Part shown: piece after piece, positions 14,308 to 20,086 of the stretch
Numbering within the stretch: the first letter of the stretch is position 1
How the letters are laid out: every line of letters starts with the position of its first letter
Source of the DNA: DATHSN01 sp035464115
GTDB taxonomy: Bacteria; Actinomycetota; Acidimicrobiia; Acidimicrobiales; SKKL01
DNA length: 20,751 bases
NCBI GenBank assembly: GCA_035464115.1
Contig: DATHSN010000402.1
Location: 1-20,751 of the forward strand
Direction of reading: 5' to 3'
The notes under the pieces: generated by a model
Told to the model about the DNA's origin: nothing
The model's input: the letters and a program-made list of their open reading frames with translations, nothing else
Database searches by the model: none
Translations under genes and position numbers: made by a program

Positions 14308-14919
14308 TCAGCCGGCGAGCAAGTCCTCGATGCGGTCGCGCAAGCCGGCCTCGCCGAGGGCGCCGAGGAGCACCTCGACCGAGCCGTCGGCCGACACGAA
14401 CGCCCACGAGGGCTGGGTGAACACGCCGAAGCCGCTCCAGATGGCGCCGTCGGCGTCGACCGCGTGCGGGAACGAGCCCACGCCGAAGGTGTCGCCGAAG
14501 TCGACCATGGGTCCCACCTCGTCGCGCCCGGAGACACCGAGGAAGGCGACCCGGTCGCCGTAGTCAGCCGCTGCTCCCGCGACCGCGGGAGCTTCTGCTC
14601 GACAGGAGCTTCACCAGGGCGCCCAGAACCACACGACGAGGTCCTGGCCGGCGAAGTCGGCGCCGGTGACCTGGCCGCCTGCGACGGTGGCCGCGGTGAA
14701 GTCGAGCTGGGTCGGCAGGTCGGCCGGCGGCGGGGCCGGGTCGCCGCCCGTGGTCGGCGCCGGCGCGGTGGCCGTCGTGTCGGGGGCGGCGGTGATCGGC
14801 GCCGCGGTGTCCGAGCCCGCTGCGGTGGTGTCGGTGGCGCTGGCGTCGCCCGAACCGCCACCGCACGCCGCCGCGGTGAGCGCCACCACGGCGAGCAGGA
14901 GGACGGGGCGGCGGCGCAC
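14308..14919 (-). CDS. Selenocysteine-containing thioredoxin-like lipoprotein (MPT53/TlpA-like), TGA read as Sec
   Basis: The frame 14919-14308 is open except for one TGA at 14613-14611. Reading it as selenocysteine gives 203 residues. Residues 1-18 are a basic, hydrophobic signal peptide ending LTAAA before Cys19 (probable lipobox), followed by a Thr/Ala/Pro linker to about 68. The thioredoxin fold then carries DLVVWFWAPW-U103-SSC106-RAEAPAV, so the TGA replaces the first Cys of CxxC. The same frame continues DYGDRVAFLGVSGRD, VGSFPHAVDADG and the cis-Pro170 loop FTQPSWAFV. This resembles MPT53/DsbF/TlpA extracytoplasmic oxidoreductases with WFWAPWCxxCRAEAP. The start is GTG at 14919, since TAGGTT ends 7 bases upstream. 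A SECIS-like hairpin follows the TGA. A mutant pseudogene is the alternative, but the exact position of the TGA makes it unlikely. No sel genes are in the window. Confidence 0.85.
14573..14592 (-). promoter_or_regulatory. Putative bacterial SECIS hairpin
   Basis: In the minus-strand mRNA a perfect 8-bp stem (GCUCCCGC/GCGGGAGC) closes a GGUC loop. The loop starts 26 bases after the UGA. Bacterial SECIS elements lie within the coding region just after UGA and need G in the first loop positions; the E. coli fdhF loop is AGGUCU, which contains the same GGUC. No bulged U like that of fdhF is present in the stem. SelB binding is inferred. Confidence 0.65.
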
Positions 14920-14926
14920 GGCGAGA

Positions 14927-14932
14927 AACCTA
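14927..14932 (-). promoter_or_regulatory. Putative -10 element (TAGGTT) of the selenoprotein gene
   Basis: On the minus strand TAGGTT matches TANNNT and ends 7 bases before the GTG at 14919, with no Shine-Dalgarno sequence between. It supports GTG 14919 as a leaderless start over in-frame starts further upstream. Confidence 0.55.
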
Positions 14933-14973
14933 TCCCGCTGCGGCCTGGTTGTGGGGGTCGCGCGGTGCCCCTC

Positions 14974-14979
14974 TAGCCT
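14974..14979 (+). promoter_or_regulatory. Putative -10 element (TAGCCT) of the 29-residue ORF
   Basis: TAGCCT matches TANNNT and ends 7 bases before the GTG at 14987, the same geometry as neighbouring genes. It is divergent from the selenoprotein promoter, with 41 bases between the two hexamers. Confidence 0.4.
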
Positions 14980-14986
14980 CGCGGGG

Positions 14987-15076
14987 GTGAGCACCCGGGC
15001 CCTCATCTTGTCGGCGCTGCTGTGCGGCATGGCCATCCTGGTCGCCTTCGCCGTGCAGATCCTCATCGCCACCTGA
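14987..15076 (+). CDS. Possible 29-residue single-span membrane peptide
   Basis: GTG at 14987 opens a frame of 29 residues ending at TGA 15074-15076. After a short basic start (VSTRA) it is almost one uninterrupted hydrophobic helix (LILSALLCGMAILVAFAVQILIA). It has the same leaderless promoter geometry as established genes here (TAGCCT ending 7 bases before the start). It lies between the divergent selenoprotein gene and the ATP-grasp operon (83 bases upstream of the latter). No homologue is recognised, and a chance hydrophobic frame cannot be excluded. If real, it would be an inner-membrane micropeptide of unknown role. Confidence 0.4.
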   Translation: MSTRALILSALLCGMAILVAFAVQILIAT

Positions 15077-15145
15077 TCCGTCACCCCGCGGACGGCCCCG
15101 GGTCAGGGTCCGTTCAGCCGAAACGCCCCGTTCACACCCGGTGGC

Positions 15146-15151
15146 TAGCGT
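15146..15151 (+). promoter_or_regulatory. Putative -10 element (TAGCGT) of the ATP-grasp operon
   Basis: TAGCGT matches TANNNT and ends 8 bases before the ATG at 15160, with no Shine-Dalgarno sequence. The upstream interval also has two CCGTTCA copies (15110-15116 and 15128-15134), 18 bases apart. Confidence 0.5.
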
Positions 15152-15159
15152 GGCGACCC

Positions 15160-16656
15160 ATGACCGGGGGCCTCTTCGCCGGGTACGAGCACGAGGGCTT
15201 CTTCGACGAGGCCTTCGCCGCCGACGGCTCGGTGCGGCCCCACTACCGGTCGCTCATCGCCCGCCTCGGGCCCTTCGGCGCCGACGAGCTGGCCCGCCGC
15301 GAGCGCCTGCGCGACGCCGCGTTCCGGGCCCAGGGCATCACCTTCACCGTCTACGGCGAGGGCGACGGCATCGAGCGGACGTTCCCCATGGACCTCATCC
15401 CGCGGATCATCCCCGCGGCGGAGTGGGAGGAGGTCGAGCGCGGCCTCGTCCAGCGGGTGACGGCGCTCAACCGGTTCCTCGACGACCTCTACGTCGGCGA
15501 GCAGGCCATCGTGCGCGACCAGGTGGTGCCCCGGTGGCTGGTGATGTCGTCGTCGGGCTTCGAGCGCCAGGCGTTCGGTCTCGGCATGCCCCACGGGTCG
15601 CGTTGCGTGGTGGCGGGCATCGACCTGGTCCGCGACATCGACGGCACCTACCGGGTGCTCGAGGACAACCTGCGCAACCCGAGCGGCATCTCCTACGTGC
15701 TCGAGAACCGCGCCGCCATGACCCGGGTGCTGTCGCTCGCCTTCGCCGACCACCGGGTCCGCTCGGTCGACCACTACGGCTCGATGCTGCTCGGCGCCCT
15801 CGAGCGGGTGGCGCCGCCCGCGGCGGGCGACGACGTCGGGGTGGTGGTCCTCACCCCGGGGGTCTACAACTCGGCCTACTTCGAGCACGCGTTCCTCGCC
15901 CGCCAGATGGGCGTCGAGCTGGTCGAGGGCCGCGACCTGGTCGTCGACGACCACGTCGTCTACGTGCGCACCACCCACGGGCTGCGCCGCGTCGACGTCA
16001 TCTACCGCCGCATCGACGACGCGTTCCTCGACCCCGTGCCGTTCCGCCCCGACTCCGCGCTCGGCGTGCCCGGGTTGGTGGCCGCGGCCCGCGCCGGCAA
16101 CGTCACCATCGCCAACGCGGTGGGCAACGGGGTGGCCGACGACAAGGCCGTCTACGCGTTCGTCCCCGAGATGATCCGGTACTACCTGGGCGAGGAGCCG
16201 ATCCTGCCCAACGTCGACACCTACCTGCTGTGGGACGCCGAGCAGCGCGCCGCGGTGCTCGACCGGCTCCACGAGCTGGTGGTCAAGCCGGTGGCCGAGT
16301 CCGGGGGCTACGGCATGCTCATCGGTCCGGCGGCCACCGAGGAGGAGGTGGCGACGTTCCGCGAGCGGGTCACCGCCGACCCCCGCGGCTACATCGCCCA
16401 AGAGGTGGTGTCGCTGTCGCGGCACCCCACGCTCGTCGACGACCACGTCGAGGGCCGCCACGTCGACCTGCGCCCGTTCGTGATCTCGGGCGAGAAGGTC
16501 GAGGTCATCCCCGGCGGGCTCACCCGGGTGGCGCTGCGCCGGGGGTCGCTGGTGGTGAACTCCTCGCAGGGCGGCGGCTCCAAGGACACGTGGGTGCTCG
16601 CTCCCGAACCGGGCGAGCCCGCCGCGCACGGCGCCGAGTCGGAGGTGGCCCCGTGA
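15160..16656 (+). CDS. Circularly permuted type 2 ATP-grasp protein
   Basis: A 498-residue protein of the circularly permuted ATP-grasp family (DUF404/407/408 architecture; the M. tuberculosis Rv2411c relative is similar). Signature stretches are GITFTVYGEGDGIERTFP in the N-terminal part, VLEDNLRNPSGISYVLENR from about residue 166, DDKAVYAFVPEMIRYYLGEE from about 327, VVKPVAESGGYGM at about 375-387, and HVDLRPFVISGEKVEVIPGG towards the end. The family is predicted to form amide or peptide-like bonds using ATP; the substrate is unknown. It is the first gene of an operon with alpha-E and transglutaminase genes, an arrangement conserved in actinobacteria and many other bacteria. The ATG at 15160 is supported by the TAGCGT -10. 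The last 20 or so residues are Ala/Glu/Pro-rich and probably flexible. Confidence 0.94.
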   Translation: MTGGLFAGYEHEGFFDEAFAADGSVRPHYRSLIARLGPFGADELARRERLRDAAFRAQGITFTVYGEGDGIERTFPMDLIPRIIPAAEWEEVERGLVQRVTALNRFLDDLYVGEQAIVRDQVVPRWLVMSSSGFERQAFGLGMPHGSRCVVAGIDLVRDIDGTYRVLEDNLRNPSGISYVLENRAAMTRVLSLAFADHRVRSVDHYGSMLLGALERVAPPAAGDDVGVVVLTPGVYNSAYFEHAFLARQMGVELVEGRDLVVDDHVVYVRTTHGLRRVDVIYRRIDDAFLDPVPFRPDSALGVPGLVAAARAGNVTIANAVGNGVADDKAVYAFVPEMIRYYLGEEPILPNVDTYLLWDAEQRAAVLDRLHELVVKPVAESGGYGMLIGPAATEEEVATFRERVTADPRGYIAQEVVSLSRHPTLVDDHVEGRHVDLRPFVISGEKVEVIPGGLTRVALRRGSLVVNSSQGGGSKDTWVLAPEPGEPAAHGAESEVAP

Positions 16657-16669
16657 GGGAGGTGGCGCC

Positions 16670-17644
16670 ATGATGCTCTCGCGCCACGCCGAGAGCCTGT
16701 TCTGGATCGGTCGCTACGTGGAGCGGGCCGAGTACACGACCCGCATGCTCGACGTCACCTACCACGGCCTGCTCGAGAGCGCGGCGTGGGAGTCCGACCG
16801 GGCGTGGCTCGACCTGCTCGACGTGCTGCGGCTCACCGCCGCGTTCGAGGCCCGGGGCGAGCCGCTCGGGCCCGAGGCGGTCAACCGGTTCCTCGTGCTC
16901 GACCGGGGGAACCCCGACGGCATCGCGTCAGCCATCGAGTCGGCCCGTGAGAACGCCCGGTCGGTGCGCGAGCTGATCCCGAGCGAGCTGTGGCAGACGC
17001 TCAACGCGTTCCACCTCATGCTGCGGTCCCGCGACCTCGCCGGCGACCTGGCCACCCAGCCCTACGACCTCTACGAGGCGGTCAAGCAGCGCTGCCAGAC
17101 GGTGGCGGGGGTGGTGGCCGACACCATGACCCGCGACGACGGCTGGCGGTTCCTCACCATCGGTCGGCGCCTGGAGCGGGCCCAGATGACGTGCCGGTTG
17201 CTGTCGGTGCGCTACCGGGGGCTCACCGAGGTGTCGTTCCACGAGTGGCTGGCGGCGCTGAAGTCGGCGTCGGCGGCCGAGGCGTTCCGCAAGGCGCACC
17301 GCGGCTCGACCCACCCCGGCGACGTGGTCGACTTCCTCCTGCTCTCGCCGGTGTTCCCGCGATCGGTGCTGTTCTGCCTGCGGGCCGCCGAAGCCGAGCT
17401 CGACGTGCTCGGCACCGAGTTCGGGCGGATGACCCGGCCCCAGCGCCTGCTCGGGCGGATCCGCTCCGAGCTCGAGTTCTGCGACCTCCAGGAGATGCTC
17501 GAGGGAGAGCTGTCGGCGCACCTCGACCGGCTCGAGGGCGACGTGCGCTGGGTGTGCGAGGCGGTGGCGGTCGAGTACTTCCGCAACTCCCACGAGTTCA
17601 CCCCGCCGAGCCCGATCCTGCCGCTGGTGAGGGGCGGCACCTGA
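16670..17644 (+). CDS. Alpha-E domain-containing protein
   Basis: A 324-residue, predominantly helical protein of the alpha-E (DUF403) family. The N-terminal LSRHAESLFWIGRYVERAEYTTR is the family hallmark, and the Arg/Glu-rich helix WRFLTIGRRLERAQMTCRLL (about 160-180) repeats the same theme. SPVFPRSVLFCL and VCEAVAVEYF are also typical. Alpha-E proteins are genetically tied to circularly permuted ATP-grasp and transglutaminase-like enzymes, but their biochemical role is not established. The ATG at 16670 has a strong Shine-Dalgarno sequence (GGGAGG, 16657-16662). It starts 13 bases after the ATP-grasp stop, and its own stop overlaps the transglutaminase start (TGATG). Confidence 0.93.
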   Translation: MMLSRHAESLFWIGRYVERAEYTTRMLDVTYHGLLESAAWESDRAWLDLLDVLRLTAAFEARGEPLGPEAVNRFLVLDRGNPDGIASAIESARENARSVRELIPSELWQTLNAFHLMLRSRDLAGDLATQPYDLYEAVKQRCQTVAGVVADTMTRDDGWRFLTIGRRLERAQMTCRLLSVRYRGLTEVSFHEWLAALKSASAAEAFRKAHRGSTHPGDVVDFLLLSPVFPRSVLFCLRAAEAELDVLGTEFGRMTRPQRLLGRIRSELEFCDLQEMLEGELSAHLDRLEGDVRWVCEAVAVEYFRNSHEFTPPSPILPLVRGGT

Positions 17645-18546
17645 TGCGCTTCGACATCCGCTACCGCACGGTCATGACCTACGACGGGCTCGTGCGCGAG
17701 TCCCAGAACGAGCTGCGGGCCTGCCCGGCGTCCGACGAGCGCCAGCAGCTCATCGCCTACCGGGTGTCCACCCAGCCGTCGGCGCGGGTGTCGTCGTCGG
17801 TCGACTACTTCGGCACCCGGGTCGACGCGTTCGGGGTCCGCGGCCCGCACCTGGCGCTCGAGGTGCTGGCCGAGGCGGCGGTCGAGACCCGCCAGGGGGC
17901 CCTCGTCACCACCGCGCCGCGGCTCGACACGCTGCTCGACGACGAGTTCTGCGACCTGCACTGGGACTACCTGCAGCCGAGCGCCCACGTCGACTGGGGC
18001 GACCGGGTGGCGGCCGCCGCGGCCCGCCAGCGCGAGTACCTCGGCTCCGACGTGGTGAGCCTGGTGCTCGGCCTGCACCGCCTGGCCGGATCGTCGCTGA
18101 CGTACACGCCCGGTGTCACCGAGATCGGCGCCCACGTCGAGGACGTGTTCGCCGCCGGCCACGGGGTCTGCCAGGACATCGCCCACCTGGCGGTGGCGTT
18201 CTGTCGCAGCGTCGGGGTGCCGGCCCGCTACGTGTCGGGCTACTTCTTCGCGAGCGACGACAGCACCGGTGACGACCCCGACGCCGAGGCGGTCGAGGTC
18301 GCCACCCACGCCTGGTTCGAGGCCGCGGTGCCCGGGTTCGGGTGGCTGGCGCTCGACCCGACCAACCAGCGCGAGGTCGGCTTGCGCCACGTGAAGATCG
18401 GCCACGGGCGCGACTACGACGACGTGCCCCCCCTTCGGGGCGTGGTGCGCGGCCCCGGCCGCAACGCGGTCGACGCCGCGGTGGAGATGCGGCGGGTCCA
18501 GTCGGTGGCCCACCACTGGCAGCTCCAGCAGCAGCAACAGCAGTAG
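17644..18546 (+). CDS. Transglutaminase-like cysteine protease/amidase
   Basis: A 300-residue transglutaminase-family protein. The N-terminal beta-rich part (MRFDIRYRTVMTYDGLVRES, a Bact_transglu_N-type start) is followed by the papain-like core. The catalytic triad is Cys176 (GHGVCQDIAHLA), His222 (THAWFEAAVPGFG) and Asp238 (ALDPTNQ). Bacterial members usually act as peptidases or amidases, so with the ATP-grasp partner this may cleave or transfer the bond the ligase makes; that is inference. The ATG at 17644 overlaps the alpha-E stop by one base (TGATG), indicating coupling. The C-terminus ends QLQQQQQQ, an uncommon run of Gln encoded by CAG repeats with one CAA. No signal peptide is seen, so the site is likely cytoplasmic. 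Confidence 0.93.
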   Translation: MRFDIRYRTVMTYDGLVRESQNELRACPASDERQQLIAYRVSTQPSARVSSSVDYFGTRVDAFGVRGPHLALEVLAEAAVETRQGALVTTAPRLDTLLDDEFCDLHWDYLQPSAHVDWGDRVAAAAARQREYLGSDVVSLVLGLHRLAGSSLTYTPGVTEIGAHVEDVFAAGHGVCQDIAHLAVAFCRSVGVPARYVSGYFFASDDSTGDDPDAEAVEVATHAWFEAAVPGFGWLALDPTNQREVGLRHVKIGHGRDYDDVPPLRGVVRGPGRNAVDAAVEMRRVQSVAHHWQLQQQQQQ

Positions 18547-18562
18547 GTGCAGGGGCGCAGCG

Positions 18563-18580
18563 GGGGCCGGGCGCGGCCCC
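18563..18580. terminator. GC-rich hairpin after the transglutaminase gene
   Basis: GGGGCC (18563-18568) and GGCCCC (18575-18580) form a perfect 6-bp stem around GGGCGC, starting 17 bases after the stop codon. There is no U tract. Plausible as a terminator separating the operon from lpdA, but GC-rich sequence makes such stems common. Confidence 0.35.
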
Positions 18581-18603
18581 GGAGCGCCGGCGGCCGACGA
18601 CGG

Positions 18604-18609
18604 TAGGCT
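18604..18609 (+). promoter_or_regulatory. Putative -10 element (TAGGCT) of the lpdA operon
   Basis: TAGGCT matches TANNNT and lies 35 bases before the chosen TTG start at 18645, leaving a short leader that holds the Shine-Dalgarno-like GGAGAGG (18627-18633). Confidence 0.4.
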
Positions 18610-18644
18610 CGGGAGTCGAACCCGTTGGAGAGGTGGATCCCCCC

Positions 18645-20048
18645 TTGGCCGAGCACTTCGACGTCGTCATCATCGGCGGCGGCCCCGGTGGCTACGCGGC
18701 GGCGCTCTACGGCGCCGGCGTCGGGCTGAACATCGCGCTGATCGAGAAGAACCGGGTGGGCGGCACCTGTCTGCACGTGGGCTGCATCCCCGCCAAGGAG
18801 CTGCTGGAGACCGCCACGGTGCACCGCACGGTGGCGGGCGCCAAGGAGTTCGGCGTTCTCACCGATGCCCCCGGCCTCGACTTCGGCGTCACCCAGGACC
18901 GCAAGCAGGCGGTCATCGAGCAACTCACCTCGGGCCTCACCGGGTTGCTCAAGGGGCGCAAGGTCACGGTGTACGACGGTGTGGGCCGCATGGGGTCCGA
19001 CCGCTCGGTGTCGATCTCGGGCGGCGAGTCGGGCGACGTCACCATCACCGGCGACTCGGTCATCCTCGCCACCGGGTCGGTGCCGCGCACGCTGCCCGGC
19101 TTCGACGTCGACGGCTCGGTCGTCGTCACCTCCGACGAGCTGCTGTCGCTGCGCGAGCTGCCGGGCTCGGCGGTGGTCATCGGCGGCGGCGCCATCGGCT
19201 GTGAGTTCGCGTCGATGATGAGCGACCTCGGCACCAAGGTCACCATCCTCGAGGCGCTGCCCCAGATCCTCCCCGGCCTCGACACCGACGTCATGAAGGT
19301 GGTGCAGCGCTCGTTCGCCAAGCGGGGCATCGAGGTGCGCACCGGCGTGCAGGTGTCGGGCCACACGCCCCGCGACGGCGGCGGCACCACGGTGGCGTTC
19401 GGCGACGGCGAGACGATCGACGTCGACATGGTGGTCGTGTCGATCGGGCGGCGCCCCTTCGCCGATCTGCTCGGCCTCGACGACGCGGGCGTGGCGGTGA
19501 GCGAGCGCGGCTTCGTCGAGATCGACGACCGCTGCCGCACCTCGGTCGACGGCGTGTGGGCCATCGGCGACCTGGTCGCCACCCCCCAGCTCGCCCACGT
19601 CGGCTTCGCCGAGGGCATCGTCGCCATCCAGGACATCCTCGGCGAGGACCCCGTGCCGGTCGACTACGGCCGGGTGCCGTGGTGCATCTACTGCCACCCC
19701 GAGGTCGCGTTCGTCGGCCACTCCGAGGCCACCGCCAAGGAGGCGGGCTACGACGTGAAGGTGTCGAAGCACCGCTACTCGGGCAACGGACGGGCGATGA
19801 TCGTGGGCGAGACCGACGGCTTGGTGAAGATCATCGCCGAGAAGCTCCCCGACGGCACCGGTGGCCGCCTCCTCGGCGTGCACATGGTCGGGCCGTGGGT
19901 CACCGAGCAGCTCGGCCAGGCCTACCTCTCGGTCAACTGGGAGGCGACGGCCGACGAGGTCGCCCACTTCATCCAGCCCCACCCCACCATGAGCGAGCTG
20001 TTCGGCGAGTCGGTGATGGCCCTCACCGGGCGATCGCTGCACGGCTGA
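18645..20048 (+). CDS. lpdA: Dihydrolipoamide dehydrogenase (E3)
   Basis: A 467-residue flavin disulfide reductase that reoxidises dihydrolipoamide on E2 of 2-oxoacid dehydrogenase complexes, passing electrons to NAD. The FAD motif GGGPGG is at 11-16, and the redox pair Cys42/Cys47 lies in GGTCLHVGCIPAKE. The NAD-binding GGGAIGCEF is mid-protein, the second FAD contact is WAIGDL, and the catalytic dyad His446/Glu451 is in HPTMSELFGE. The start is probably the TTG at 18645, giving (M)AEHFDVVIIGGG as in relatives, with GGAGAGG upstream. The in-frame GTG at 18633 would sit on that Shine-Dalgarno sequence. It is followed after 38 bases by the E2 gene, so E3 and E2 are probably co-transcribed. Confidence 0.95.
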   Translation: MAEHFDVVIIGGGPGGYAAALYGAGVGLNIALIEKNRVGGTCLHVGCIPAKELLETATVHRTVAGAKEFGVLTDAPGLDFGVTQDRKQAVIEQLTSGLTGLLKGRKVTVYDGVGRMGSDRSVSISGGESGDVTITGDSVILATGSVPRTLPGFDVDGSVVVTSDELLSLRELPGSAVVIGGGAIGCEFASMMSDLGTKVTILEALPQILPGLDTDVMKVVQRSFAKRGIEVRTGVQVSGHTPRDGGGTTVAFGDGETIDVDMVVVSIGRRPFADLLGLDDAGVAVSERGFVEIDDRCRTSVDGVWAIGDLVATPQLAHVGFAEGIVAIQDILGEDPVPVDYGRVPWCIYCHPEVAFVGHSEATAKEAGYDVKVSKHRYSGNGRAMIVGETDGLVKIIAEKLPDGTGGRLLGVHMVGPWVTEQLGQAYLSVNWEATADEVAHFIQPHPTMSELFGESVMALTGRSLHG

Positions 20049-20086
20049 GGACCTACGAGAGCGACCGGGAAGGACCCGTACCCCCC

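Noticed and set aside
14308..14613. Nonsense-mutated pseudogene or separate small gene starting near 14517
   Set aside because: The frame is continuous across the TGA, the TGA is exactly at the redox cysteine, and the downstream half begins mid-fold (SSCRAEAP) with no start signal of its own. Selenocysteine explains all of this better.
15145..16671. Minus-strand open frame opposite the ATP-grasp gene
   Set aside because: Same shadow effect: no domain, and the plus-strand gene has clear ATP-grasp motifs and a promoter.
18414..20042. Minus-strand open frame opposite lpdA
   Set aside because: The plus strand encodes a complete dihydrolipoamide dehydrogenase; the antisense translation is low-complexity.
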